Source: Verrucomicrobiales bacterium
GTDB lineage: Bacteria; Verrucomicrobiota; Verrucomicrobiia; Verrucomicrobiales; DEV007
Assembly: GCA_012960505.1 (NCBI GenBank)
Contig: DUBC01000007.1
Span: 212,054-276,053, forward strand
DNA: 64,000 bases
Direction: 5' to 3'
The position numbers and the translations under genes are program-made. Below the pieces are notes generated by a model. The model was not told the DNA's origin and made no database searches. It was given only the letters and a program-made list of their open reading frames with translations. Shown in pieces: positions 42,641 through 52,526 of this stretch. Each line of letters starts with the position of its first letter. Within the stretch, counting starts at the first letter, position 1.

Positions 42641-45600
42641 TTACGGGATAAGTGAAACTACGCCTCTAAAATATACGTTTGGCCCTAGCTGATCAACTTT
42701 ACCAATCAAATAGCTAATAGTTTCAGTACCATTGCCATTGTTTTTGAAATTCATCACACGAATCGGAGTCATCAGTTCATCCCATTTTGTAAGATTATCA
42801 CTTAATTGAAGGCTAACTTTAACATCATCAGCACCAATGCGTCTTTTTACATCAATTATAAAATAATCATCCGTAACACCTTCAACTTCTAGCGGTTCAA
42901 GGCTTACAGTAAGGCCGGAACTAGACGATACATTGTTTGGATGTGATCCGATTGCATATTCAGATAGAGCAGACAGTCCATCATTGTCAGTATCAGCTAA
43001 AGGGTCACTGACATTATTGAAGGCGCTCCATTCAGCTAAGTTTAAATCGTCACTGTATCCGGGATTCCCCCCTACAGCAGCACTGCTGCGCCAAGTACTA
43101 GCGTCTGGGTTAACTGAATTAACAGCAGGATTAATTTTGATGAGTGAGAAACCATCACCGTCAGCTCCTCCAGGCCACTCGGCCCCGTCATTGAAAATGA
43201 TATCAATAATCTTCACGCCGTCGGCGTAGATAGCTAATTGTTCACCATCATTATCAAGCTTTCCTTTATATTCTCCAGCGATTTTAGTTTGTGGCGGTAA
43301 AACGTTGCCATAACGCATGTTAAATGCATCGAGGTTATTGACGATTATTAATTTTTCCCCAGGAGATAATGTTCTGCCAGTCACAGCAGTAGAAAAATTA
43401 AAATCAATTCCATCAGAGAATTTAAGTAAACTAAGATCAATCGCTCTTGGTGAAATGTTTAATAATTCGATAAATTCAAAGTCAGATCGATCATTGTAAC
43501 CGGCTTCAATTTCATCTTCCGATGGCGCAGCTGGCCGATAGTGTATTTCACTTATCGCAAGATTGTCAGCCCTTGCAGGCTCCGCATCGACAATGAAATC
43601 GGCAGTAGTTAATGCACTCCATTCACTATTATTTTTGACCCTGGCTCTGATTGTGTTTTGGCCTTCCGTCTTTAAATAAAGCGGGTTTGGATTAGAAAAT
43701 TTAACACCGACAAGCTCCAAATCAAAACTCACATCTGAACTGGTTCTGGATGATTGATGAACTTCTACAGCAATTACGTTCTGTCCATTTACTAGTGAAC
43801 TAGTTTCTATAGGGAAGGCATAAAAAGTAGTTTCATCATCACCTCCTGATATATTTGAGGCGAATGTCTGGTATGTGATAGTGCCTCCAGGCATGCCTGA
43901 ACGAGTTACTTCTTTTCCATTAATATAAACCACGGCCCCGTCATCTCTTCTTAACCTTAACTCCAATTCTCCAAACTTATTAACATTAGATTCCGTGAAC
44001 TTAGCTCTGAAGTAACTCGTAACATATTTTGACGTTGAGCTTGTGCCATAGGAAATTGTGCTTCTTTCTCCTCCATCTCCATACCCAAGTTCTGCTGCAC
44101 CTGATTTCCATGAGGCGTCATTGAAGTTGGCGCTGCGCCATGAAGTTCGTGCATTGCTTCCATTATCAAGGTATTTCCAAACTGAACCCCTTTGAAATAG
44201 CGTTTCACTTGATGTATTGCCTTCAAAAATCTTTGCTTGGGGATTGATGCCTCCTCCAATTTTTCGGGGATCATCCCCATTATCCGTATAGTAAATTAAA
44301 CCAGGACCACCACTGAGAAGGATCTGTTGCGTACTCGAGATAAAGCCACCGTGTTTACTGAATTTTGGTGGGTCAATGTCTGGATACCAACTGACTGACC
44401 TGAGCTGACTGACGAGAGTTGGAACGCGGCTAGAAATGAAGTTTCTGACGCCATTGACAGCGCCCAGCCATGCGGTGCGAGATCGTGACGTGTTTCCCCA
44501 ACGAGCTGAATGCGCAATGACACCAGGATCGAGTTGCTCAGCTCTGCTGTCAACACGTTCAATGCCGGCATCAGCGGTTAACAGGCCCTCGTTGTAACAA
44601 TACATTGCTACTCGATCAGAAAAGAGCATCCTGTATTCTTCACTATCCCGAGCAAATCGTTCATGCAAAGTGTGCGGGTTAAAATCATTTAGTGAGCTGC
44701 TTCTGGTGAACGGTGAAACCATATTGTTCTCCCCTGTACCCAAAGAGTGCTCACTGTCATGCTCAAAGAATTGATAGCCTTGTGGGTTTTCTCTGTTGTA
44801 TATCCCGAAATAATTATTTGGTCTTGGTTGTGTGTACCTTGACCCTGGTCCGTCTCTGTCGCCGGTGTAATAAGTGATTATCATGTAATCTATGAGGTTT
44901 TCGATGTTGACTAGCCTCTCCTTGTCAGGATTTATAGTTCCGTCAGGGTTCATTCCCTGGACATCATAGTACGTAGCATTAGTTCTGAACCCTTGTTGCC
45001 ATTTCTGCCATAACCTTTGATAGGAACTTCGGTTACCATCAGTGACTCCTCCGTATGATTTAACTACATCATAATCATCCTTCTCTCCCCCAAAGTATAT
45101 TTCACCGTAACTTGCCTCGGCCCTTTCATCTATTTGGAACATTCCCCAGTATATCCCGTTGAGAAACAATTGGATCCACCTTCCTCTTTTATAGGGTTGT
45201 CCCATTTCACCTTGTAAGTCCCTTGACCAGGTATCGCGAATGAAGCTGTTTCGGCTAGTATCACCTTGAGCCCAGGAATAATTTTGAGGCCCTCTCAGGT
45301 CGAACTTATTAAACACATCAGCTCCTTCCTCTCCATAGATTGGGTAGTTAAGTTTTCCGTTGCCATACTCTGATCTAAAAAAGATTCTAAAAGAGTGTTT
45401 TGGGTTTTGAGTTCGTCTCGAATAACCCCCTCTGATACGTAAACCACAAGACGACTGAAAACCTTTTTCGTTACCGTAAGGATCAATCCAATTTGGAGGG
45501 AATATCATTTCAATTGATGATTCTCTTTCCCATGCAACACCATCTCTCTGTGGATTTGAATAGATTCCTGTTTGTGCGCTAGTGAGGTTAGCCTGCTCTG

Positions 45601-47128
45601 TGACTATGGAAATGGCGGGTAAACTTTTGAGTGCGTCTTTGACTTTCTCAACTCCTCCTATTTGAGTGTTGGTGCTATTAACCACGGATTGATTCATCCC
45701 ATATTGATACCGTTGCCCATTTACGCTCCCGCTCGGCCAACCAGGAGGAGCCGATGTGGACTGTCTGATGATGTCATTAACAAAAAGATAGGAATGCGTA
45801 TCAATATTTGTTGAATCATACCCATTCTTGAAGGCAGCAGCTCTAATAATTGAACTTTTTGTTATGTTTATTGGAGAACTGTAAATTTGACCCTTCGTTG
45901 CAGTGGGCTCAGAACCATTAGTAGTATATCTTATAGTGGCACCTTCTGTTTTGGACGTGATTTCTAGTCTAAACGATTCATCATAAAAACCTCTGTCCGG
46001 AGTGAATTTTGTATCTGCGACCTTGCCCTGACTTGATAGTTCTGAATTAGCGAAACCAGGAGACGGTGATTTGCAGAAACCATAACTCGATCCCCCACCA
46101 ACATCCTGTACCCCTGCGATAAGATGAACTCCCAGTAGAAAGTCTGAACTTCCAGTAGATGTATTCATGGCCTGAACAGATAACACGTTATCTCCGTTCT
46201 TAATGGCTCCTATGTAGGATGAGATATCGATAGTGATTGGTGAAGACGCTACGACAGAATCAGAACGAGAACCGGTAGCTCTAGAATTATAGACCATTTG
46301 TACCGGAGCGTTAAATGAAGCGATCTCAACACCGTTGATGTACGCGATAAATCCATCATCGATTGTGACTCTTATCTCTGCACCAACTACTCTTTTGTTG
46401 CTGCTATCAAACTGGAAAGGAAATCTGAAGTAGCCACTAGCGTTTGTTCCCCTCATATCATCAGCAATATTTGTCTCAACGAGACGCTCAAGAGTGCCAG
46501 CAGTAGTTTCGAAACCAACTGGGTGCTTGACCTGAGCCCATGCAGAGTCATCGAAACTGTCCCCAGAATTGAGCCATGCATTACCTAGTGATTCGTCTGT
46601 TGGAATAAAATAGTTAACCATAGCGTTAGGGCCTACCATTGAAGTCGATGTCGGTTCTCCCCAGATACCGAGACCGAATGATCGGTCTTTGTCTTGTTTA
46701 GGAAATTTTGGGGCGATTTCAGAAAGAATTGTTTTCCCGTCTGAATCGATCAAGCCCAAATATTCCCCATCGCTGGACAATTCAAAATTTGTGTGAAGCT
46801 GAGAGTCTCCTTCGTGTATATCTTCACCTTTACCCGACGCAAAAACAATAATGTGCTGACCGGCTCCAATGATAACTGAAGGGAACTGCCATTTGGTAAG
46901 ATTGTCAGCATTGTCCGTTAAGTACAGGCCTTCTAAATTGAAGTCAGCGGTTTGAGGATTATGTATTTCAATCCAATCAGAAAAATCACCGTCAGCATCC
47001 ACCATTATAGATTCATTGTTTGCCATGACCTCATTGATGACCGGCGTTGCATTCGATGCACATGGAAGAAGCAAAGAGATGGAAAGTACTAGGAGATGTA
47101 AAAGCTTATTTTTCGGTTGAGCAGTCAT
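42641..47128 (-). CDS. Large secreted CotH-kinase/lamin-tail protein
   Basis: A 1495-residue exported protein with a signal peptide ending near residue 27. Domains in order: lamin-tail (about 28-140, 'VINEVMANNESIMVD...FSDWIEIHN'); galactose-binding-like (about 180-340); chitobiase-type sandwich (about 375-450, 'ATIRYTTNGSEPT'); CotH (about 505-860, with 'LFLNGIYWGMFQIDER' and 'QFFEHDSEHSLG'); a second chitobiase-like strand set ('IYYTDNGDDP'); another galactose-binding-like domain (about 990-1125); a second lamin-tail domain (about 1170-1290); a calcium-type 'DTDNDGLSALSEYA' repeat; and a C-terminal 'SDNLTKWDEL' module. CotH domains are atypical kinases of secreted proteins. The assembly is typical of PVC-group secreted proteins; its target is unknown. 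It is divergent from the cytochrome-like gene at 47364. Confidence 0.9.
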   Translation of the reverse strand: MTAQPKNKLLHLLVLSISLLLPCASNATPVINEVMANNESIMVDADGDFSDWIEIHNPQTADFNLEGLYLTDNADNLTKWQFPSVIIGAGQHIIVFASGKGEDIHEGDSQLHTNFELSSDGEYLGLIDSDGKTILSEIAPKFPKQDKDRSFGLGIWGEPTSTSMVGPNAMVNYFIPTDESLGNAWLNSGDSFDDSAWAQVKHPVGFETTAGTLERLVETNIADDMRGTNASGYFRFPFQFDSSNKRVVGAEIRVTIDDGFIAYINGVEIASFNAPVQMVYNSRATGSRSDSVVASSPITIDISSYIGAIKNGDNVLSVQAMNTSTGSSDFLLGVHLIAGVQDVGGGSSYGFCKSPSPGFANSELSSQGKVADTKFTPDRGFYDESFRLEITSKTEGATIRYTTNGSEPTATKGQIYSSPINITKSSIIRAAAFKNGYDSTNIDTHSYLFVNDIIRQSTSAPPGWPSGSVNGQRYQYGMNQSVVNSTNTQIGGVEKVKDALKSLPAISIVTEQANLTSAQTGIYSNPQRDGVAWERESSIEMIFPPNWIDPYGNEKGFQSSCGLRIRGGYSRRTQNPKHSFRIFFRSEYGNGKLNYPIYGEEGADVFNKFDLRGPQNYSWAQGDTSRNSFIRDTWSRDLQGEMGQPYKRGRWIQLFLNGIYWGMFQIDERAEASYGEIYFGGEKDDYDVVKSYGGVTDGNRSSYQRLWQKWQQGFRTNATYYDVQGMNPDGTINPDKERLVNIENLIDYMIITYYTGDRDGPGSRYTQPRPNNYFGIYNRENPQGYQFFEHDSEHSLGTGENNMVSPFTRSSSLNDFNPHTLHERFARDSEEYRMLFSDRVAMYCYNEGLLTADAGIERVDSRAEQLDPGVIAHSARWGNTSRSRTAWLGAVNGVRNFISSRVPTLVSQLRSVSWYPDIDPPKFSKHGGFISSTQQILLSGGPGLIYYTDNGDDPRKIGGGINPQAKIFEGNTSSETLFQRGSVWKYLDNGSNARTSWRSANFNDASWKSGAAELGYGDGGERSTISYGTSSTSKYVTSYFRAKFTESNVNKFGELELRLRRDDGAVVYINGKEVTRSGMPGGTITYQTFASNISGGDDETTFYAFPIETSSLVNGQNVIAVEVHQSSRTSSDVSFDLELVGVKFSNPNPLYLKTEGQNTIRARVKNNSEWSALTTADFIVDAEPARADNLAISEIHYRPAAPSEDEIEAGYNDRSDFEFIELLNISPRAIDLSLLKFSDGIDFNFSTAVTGRTLSPGEKLIIVNNLDAFNMRYGNVLPPQTKIAGEYKGKLDNDGEQLAIYADGVKIIDIIFNDGAEWPGGADGDGFSLIKINPAVNSVNPDASTWRSSAAVGGNPGYSDDLNLAEWSAFNNVSDPLADTDNDGLSALSEYAIGSHPNNVSSSSGLTVSLEPLEVEGVTDDYFIIDVKRRIGADDVKVSLQLSDNLTKWDELMTPIRVMNFKNNGNGTETISYLIGKVDQLGPNVYFRGVVSLIP

Positions 47129-47363
47129 GAAAGCGTTTAGTTAGGGGCGCTAATTATAAGCGGCAAAAATTAAAAGATATAAGGCAATTTAAGGAGCCAT
47201 GACAATATTACCCATTTACTTCGCATATTCACGAAAATTGTTATTAAAAGAATATAATCATTTATAAAAGTATTCTTCATAATTGAATCGGATTCACTTG
47301 CATGCCATGCGATTCATTTGTTCATTATTAGGTCTGCATTTTTTACAAAAAGAAATCAAACCT

Positions 47364-49700
47364 ATGATTAAAGCCAAAGCTCTAACATTACTGCTCTTGG
47401 CAATCTTTCATAATGGAGTAAACGCAAACTCTCCGAGCTCCGATCAGATCGAATTCTTCGAAACTAAAATCAGACCTTTACTGGCAAATAATTGCTTCGC
47501 ATGTCATTCACAGAAAGCAAAGTCTAATGGTAAACTTAAGGCTGGCTTGTTCCTTGATTCTTATAACGGATTAATCAACGGAGGAGACTCTGGCTCCATA
47601 ATATCTCCAGGAAAGCCAGATCAGAGCCGAATAGTTGAAGCAGTTTTATACAAAAATGAAGACATGGCTATGCCCCCCAAAGGCAAGTTGCCTGAGGATC
47701 AGATTGAACTGATGAGGCAATGGATTGAGATGGGTGCTCCTTGGCCTGGATCTGATAATGAAGTTGTGGCTGAGGGAACCAACAACAATGAACCTTATGA
47801 TTGGGACAAATTTAGAAATGAGCATTGGGCATTTAAGGAAATACAAAACCCAAATCCGCCTCAGATAAATAATGATACTTGGTCAAAGACTCCAATAGAT
47901 AACTTTATATTGTCACAGCTCAAACAAAGCGAATTAGCACCAAATCAATCAGCATCATTGCGTAACCTTATCCGGCGTGCTTACTTGGATCTGATAGGGA
48001 TACCTCCGTCTCCGGAGCAGGTGAACGCCTTTTTAAACGACAAGAGTCCCGATGCATTTTCAAAGGTCATCGATGATTTGTTAGAATCAGAACACTACGG
48101 AGAACGGTGGGCTCGTCATTGGCTCGATGTTGCTAGGTACAGTGATGGGCATGGAGGATTTGGCGACAATAAGGCTCTGCCTCAGGCATGGCGATTTCGT
48201 GACTGGGTAGTGAATGCTCTAAATTCCGATATGCCTTATGACGTATTTGTTAAAAAACAAATCGCCGGAGATCTCTTAGATGATAAGGACCCCGTGGCAA
48301 CAGGATTTTTCGTGGTTGGCCCTACTTACAATTCTGACGGTGGCGATCCTGAAGCGAAGGCTCAGGCCCTAGCTGAAACATTATCTGATCGGGTCGACAC
48401 CTTTTCCAGAGCATTTCTTGGCCTCACAGCTGCTTGCGCTCGTTGCCACAATCACAAGTTTGATCCGATCACGACTCATGATTATTATTCTTTAGCTGGA
48501 ATCTTCAAAAATACTAAAAACATTGACGCTCCTGTAGGAAATCAAAACGAGATAGAAACCCATAATTCATGGAAACGCGCTATCGATGAATTAAATAAAA
48601 AAAAAAATAAATTCCTGGATACTGAGTCAAAGAGACTATCTATAAATCGTAAAGAGGTTGAGAAAAAACTTCCAGAAGAGTCAAAAATAAAACTTAACCA
48701 AATCCGCTCTGAAATTGAACGGTTAAAAAAGAGCGAGCCAACAAAACCTGCGAATGCTCACGTGCTTGCTGAAAACGGCAGCGCTGATATGCACATTGCT
48801 CTTCGTGGCGACTTGCGCAAGAAAGGCGAACTGGCACCTAGAAAGTTTATTGAAATAATTGGAGGCAAAGAAAGAAAGAAATACTCAGAAGGCAGTGGCC
48901 GAATCGAACTCTCAAATTCCGTTGTCGATCCAAGTAACCCTTTAACCGCTAGGGTAATAGTTAATCGGATATGGGGATGGCACTTCGGTCAGGGCCTCGT
49001 ACGGACTCCCAGCAACTTTGGAACAATAGGCGAAAAGCCCTCTCATCCATTACTTCTTGATTGGCTAGCTTTCAATTTTGTTAAAGAGGGATGGTCAATC
49101 AAGAAACTACATAAGGTCATACTAACATCAGCGACGTGGCAGATGAGCAGCGCTTATAATAAGGAAAAATTTGATAAGGATGGAGACAACAAAATGTTAT
49201 GGAGGTACAACCCAAGAAAATTGGAGGTGGAATCTTGGAGAGATACATTACTAGCAGTCACTGGAGAGCTTGATAAAAAGATAGGGGGATCTCCTGACGG
49301 AGAAATACTTAACAGTAAGAGAAGAACACTTTATGCAACAATCAGCAGAACCGGAGACCGGTTTCAGTCTGATGCTTTTTTGCGACTATTTGATTTTCCT
49401 GCAGCCGTTTCAACTAGCCCAAAAAGATCTTCAAGTGTTGTTCCTCAACAGTACCTATTCATGATGAATAGCGCATTCATGACTGCCAGAGCAAAGCACC
49501 TAGGGAAGCAACTCTTTGATAGCTCCGATAACACCAGTTCAATCATTGAATCAGCCTACCAGAGACTCTATTCTAGATCCCCTGACATCAATGAGCGGGA
49601 CCTAGCAAATAAGTGGCTAGGAGACAGTCCCTCACAAAAGAATTGGGAACTATACGCTCAAGTATTACTTAGTGCCCACGAACTCATTCAAGTAAGATAA
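47364..49700 (+). CDS. DUF1549/DUF1553 cytochrome-like secreted protein (PSCyt1-PSCyt2-PSD1)
   Basis: A 778-residue exported protein. I start it at the ATG that opens a clean signal peptide (MIKAKALTLLLLAIF...NA); the frame extends upstream to a TTG at 47283. It opens with a c-type heme motif 'CFACHS' in a planctomycete cytochrome-C domain, then a DUF1549 domain ('IDNFILSQLKQSEL...LIRRAYLDLIGIPP') containing 'CARCHNHKFDPI', a Lys/Glu-rich helical spacer, and a DUF1553 domain ('DPSNPLTARVIVNRIWGWHFGQGLV'). In PVC bacteria this protein is almost always paired with a DUF1501 protein, as here 19 nt downstream. The biochemical role is not established; links to secreted sulfatase or glycan systems are common. 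The family call is secure. Confidence 0.93.
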   Translation: MIKAKALTLLLLAIFHNGVNANSPSSDQIEFFETKIRPLLANNCFACHSQKAKSNGKLKAGLFLDSYNGLINGGDSGSIISPGKPDQSRIVEAVLYKNEDMAMPPKGKLPEDQIELMRQWIEMGAPWPGSDNEVVAEGTNNNEPYDWDKFRNEHWAFKEIQNPNPPQINNDTWSKTPIDNFILSQLKQSELAPNQSASLRNLIRRAYLDLIGIPPSPEQVNAFLNDKSPDAFSKVIDDLLESEHYGERWARHWLDVARYSDGHGGFGDNKALPQAWRFRDWVVNALNSDMPYDVFVKKQIAGDLLDDKDPVATGFFVVGPTYNSDGGDPEAKAQALAETLSDRVDTFSRAFLGLTAACARCHNHKFDPITTHDYYSLAGIFKNTKNIDAPVGNQNEIETHNSWKRAIDELNKKKNKFLDTESKRLSINRKEVEKKLPEESKIKLNQIRSEIERLKKSEPTKPANAHVLAENGSADMHIALRGDLRKKGELAPRKFIEIIGGKERKKYSEGSGRIELSNSVVDPSNPLTARVIVNRIWGWHFGQGLVRTPSNFGTIGEKPSHPLLLDWLAFNFVKEGWSIKKLHKVILTSATWQMSSAYNKEKFDKDGDNKMLWRYNPRKLEVESWRDTLLAVTGELDKKIGGSPDGEILNSKRRTLYATISRTGDRFQSDAFLRLFDFPAAVSTSPKRSSSVVPQQYLFMMNSAFMTARAKHLGKQLFDSSDNTSSIIESAYQRLYSRSPDINERDLANKWLGDSPSQKNWELYAQVLLSAHELIQVR

Positions 49701-49719
49701 AATCATATCAAGTAAAGCC

Positions 49720-51159
49720 ATGAAATTCTTTGAACATGAACTCGCTTACCGTAGAGCCACACAAAACTCTCTGAGTCGAAGAGATGCCCTAATGAAGATG
49801 GGGGGCGGATTCGGTTCTTTAGGTCTCGCATCTTTAATAGGATCAGCCGACGGAGAAACTGATGAGTCTTCACCTCTGGCACCAAAGAAGCCTCATTTTA
49901 AACCTAAAGCTAAACGTATAATCCAACTCTTTATGCCTGGAGGGCCATCACAGGTAGATACCTTTGATTATAAGCCAATGATCGCAAAACATGCGGGTCA
50001 GAGGCCCGATTCCGTTAATAGGAAGACTCTAAGAAATACAAAAATGGGTCTCATGCCCTCACCCTTTAGTTTCAAGCAATATGGTGAATCCGGAAAATGG
50101 GTCAGTGATATTTTTCCTCATGTCGCGGAATGCGTTGATGGTATCTGCTTTGTTCATTCGATGCACACGGACATTCCTGAGCATGCCGGAGGAATTCTCA
50201 TGGCAAATCTTGGAGCCTTACAACCTAACCGACCTAGCATGGGGTCATGGCTCGTTTACGGTCTCGGAGCTGAAACTCAGAACCTTCCCGGATTTGTCGC
50301 TATGTCACCTAGGGCTCAGCCAAGAGGTAAATTAGCAAACTGGGGAAATGCTTTTCTTCCAGGAGCCTACGCAGGTTCTTACGTAAATATTAATAGCATG
50401 AAACCTGACGCTGTTATCAAAGATCTTAAGAATAGTTCCCTATCAATTGCTGACCAAAGGAAGCAAGCTGATCTTTTAGGAGAACTTAATAAACTTCAAT
50501 TACAAAGGGTAGAAAAAGATCAAAGTTTGGAAGCGAGTATACAAGCCATGGAAATGGCATTCAGGATGCAGTTCTCTGTCCCTGAAGTCTTCGACATTTC
50601 GAAGGAGACTCAAGCGACTCGTGACCTGTACGGTGACAGTGAATTCGCCAAAGGGTGTCTCATCGCACGCAGACTAATTGAAGATGGAGTCAGGGTAGTT
50701 CAGCTAAATCACTCAATTGATGGTTATGACATCGCATGGGACACTGGGCACGGCGACATTAAAGGAGGTCACAGTAGACTTGCAAAAGCCTGCGATCAGG
50801 GAATAGCAGCATTACTCAAGGACCTCGAAGGCAGAGGCCTGCTAGAAGACACTCTAGTCGTTTGGGGGGGCGAGTTCGGTAGAGCTCCAACATCTGAAGG
50901 TGCTAAGGGAAGAGACCATGATCATTACGGTTATACTGTCTGGATGGCTGGAGGTGGTGTTAAAAAAGGATTCAGTTACGGATCCACCGATGAATTTGGC
51001 TTATCAGCCGTCGAGAACAGAATGCACGTCCATGACTTGCATGCCACGATCCTCCATTTGATGGGGCTGGACCATGAAAAGTTAACGTACCGATATTCAG
51101 GTCGCGATTATAGGCTCACTGATGTGCATGGACGTGTCGCTCATGACCTCTTTGCATAG
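49720..51159 (+). CDS. DUF1501 protein, TAT-exported partner of the DUF1549/1553 protein
   Basis: A 479-residue protein with a twin-arginine-type leader ('SRRDALMKMGGGFGSLGLASL' begins near residue 19). The mature part is a DUF1501 domain related to the alkaline-phosphatase/sulfatase superfamily: 'RIIQLFMPGGPSQVDTFDYKP', 'MHTDIPEHAGGILMANLG', 'LVVWGGEFGRAPTSEG', 'GRDHDHYGYTVWMAGGGVKKG' and 'LHATILHLMGLDHEKLTYRY'. The Asp/His-rich segments resemble metal ligands of that superfamily. It follows its cytochrome-like partner after 19 nt, the canonical order for this pair. Possible hairpins lie downstream, before the convergent DUF1552 gene. Confidence 0.94.
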   Translation: MKFFEHELAYRRATQNSLSRRDALMKMGGGFGSLGLASLIGSADGETDESSPLAPKKPHFKPKAKRIIQLFMPGGPSQVDTFDYKPMIAKHAGQRPDSVNRKTLRNTKMGLMPSPFSFKQYGESGKWVSDIFPHVAECVDGICFVHSMHTDIPEHAGGILMANLGALQPNRPSMGSWLVYGLGAETQNLPGFVAMSPRAQPRGKLANWGNAFLPGAYAGSYVNINSMKPDAVIKDLKNSSLSIADQRKQADLLGELNKLQLQRVEKDQSLEASIQAMEMAFRMQFSVPEVFDISKETQATRDLYGDSEFAKGCLIARRLIEDGVRVVQLNHSIDGYDIAWDTGHGDIKGGHSRLAKACDQGIAALLKDLEGRGLLEDTLVVWGGEFGRAPTSEGAKGRDHDHYGYTVWMAGGGVKKGFSYGSTDEFGLSAVENRMHVHDLHATILHLMGLDHEKLTYRYSGRDYRLTDVHGRVAHDLFA

Positions 51160-51177
51160 CGGTATCAAATTAAGACT

Positions 51178-51217
51178 ACTCAATGGTAAAAGTTGAGTCG
51201 CACTAGATGTGCGTGAC
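51178..51217 (+). terminator. Possible terminator hairpins between convergent genes
   Basis: In the 59-bp gap between the DUF1501 gene (+) and the DUF1552 gene (-) there are two stems: ACTCAA (51178-51183) with TTGAGT (51193-51198), and GTCGCAC (51197-51203) with GTGCGTGAC (51209-51217, one bulged base), the latter followed by TTT. The position between converging genes supports a bidirectional terminator, but the U-tract is short. Confidence 0.35.
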
Positions 51218-51218
51218 T

Positions 51219-52520
51219 TTAGCTAATTTTTAATTTCCCAGTACTGTCACCGAGGCTTCCCTTTTTGAGCCCCATAGCATTGATCATAGAGAGCCATAAG
51301 TTGGCGATTGGAGTTCCTTTAGGTGATTTAATATGACTGCCGGGCTCTAAGGCTCCACCAGCACGTCCGGCGACTAGCGTTGGTAAATCAGTATAAACAT
51401 GCAATCGACCGTTACTGATTCCAGAACCCAGAGTAAACATCATACTATCAAGGAGAGTCCCCTCACCTTCTTTGATGTCTTTCATCTTCATTACTAGGGA
51501 TGCAAACTGCTGAATGTGAAAATGGTCAAGGGCCGCAAGCTTTGATCTCACATGATGGTTCCCCTGCCCATGAGTCATTCCGTGATGATCGACTGGCTTT
51601 TCAAAGAGTCCCTGCACCTTCAGTGGAGAGCCCCACCTCTCCGGAGAACTCATGATAGTTGCGACCCGGGTAAGGTCAGTCCTAAAAGCCAATATCATAA
51701 GGTCACCCATTACCTGTATGAACTCATCACGGGTCATTGCCTGCCATGGTTTGACGGGCTCAGCAAGCTTCAATTTATTGATATCCTCTTGCCTCTTTGT
51801 TACGCGCTCTATCTGCTGTTCAACGGTACGCACTGAGTCCATATATTCACCGAGCTTTCCTTTGTCGGTTTTCCCAAGACTGTGGTTAAGAGATTTGGCA
51901 TCATCCATGACCAAGTCCAATATACTTCCGGATTCCAAGTGCTGCTTGATCCCAAACAGTCTATTAAATACTTTCTTTGGATCACGCAATGATCTCGCGA
52001 CATGGCCGTGGCCGTACCAGGAGATGTTATCAAAATAAACGGATTCACGGTTATCTTCATAAGGATTACAGCTAAGCTCAAGTGAGCGAAAAGCAGTGAC
52101 CTGGCCAGTGTGTTCGGCCATAATTTGATCGATCGTTTTCTTTAATGGATAACCAGCAGGAGAAAGCTCATCAGGTGCAGCGCTACTTAGCCAGCAAGCT
52201 CCTGCCTGCGCGTGACCATCAGTGCCAGCAACTTTGACTCTGTCCAACTTGGTGAAGAGAGTCACCTCATCTTTGATCGGCCTGATCGGCTCGAGGGTGG
52301 GGCTCAGCTCGTATCCGGGCCCGGTGTCCTTGGGATGCCATCCCGTTTGAACGACCCCATTAGGTATATAAAAGAAACCGGCACGTACAGGGGGCTTTAT
52401 GACATTAGAGCTCTTAGCCATTGAACTGACATGCATAGCCTCCAACAATGGTAAGGCCAGTGTGGCTCCGGCCCCTCTTAGTACCTTTCGTCGAGACAGT
52501 GATGTTCTTTTTAGAATCAT
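51219..52520 (-). CDS. DUF1552 protein, TAT-exported
   Basis: A 433-residue protein with a twin-arginine leader ('SLSRRKVLRGAGATLALPLLEAM'). The mature part is a DUF1552 domain with 'AGFFYIPNGVVQTGWHPKDTG', 'GHAQAGACWLSSAAP', 'MTHGQGNHHVRSKLAALDHFHIQQFASLV' and a C-terminal 'TDLPTLVAGRAGG'. It lies 6 nt after the DUF1592-type cytochrome gene, its standard partner in PVC and related genomes. By analogy with DUF1549-DUF1501 pairs, the two act together outside the cytoplasm, but the reaction is unknown. Length is typical for the family. Confidence 0.94.
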   Translation of the reverse strand: MILKRTSLSRRKVLRGAGATLALPLLEAMHVSSMAKSSNVIKPPVRAGFFYIPNGVVQTGWHPKDTGPGYELSPTLEPIRPIKDEVTLFTKLDRVKVAGTDGHAQAGACWLSSAAPDELSPAGYPLKKTIDQIMAEHTGQVTAFRSLELSCNPYEDNRESVYFDNISWYGHGHVARSLRDPKKVFNRLFGIKQHLESGSILDLVMDDAKSLNHSLGKTDKGKLGEYMDSVRTVEQQIERVTKRQEDINKLKLAEPVKPWQAMTRDEFIQVMGDLMILAFRTDLTRVATIMSSPERWGSPLKVQGLFEKPVDHHGMTHGQGNHHVRSKLAALDHFHIQQFASLVMKMKDIKEGEGTLLDSMMFTLGSGISNGRLHVYTDLPTLVAGRAGGALEPGSHIKSPKGTPIANLWLSMINAMGLKKGSLGDSTGKLKIS

Positions 52521-52526
52521 TTTAAT

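Noticed and set aside
47191..47270. Short ORF (22 codons) starting at 47199 after a perfect AAGGAG
   Set aside because: The Shine-Dalgarno is only two bases from the ATG, too close for normal initiation, and the peptide has no recognisable feature.
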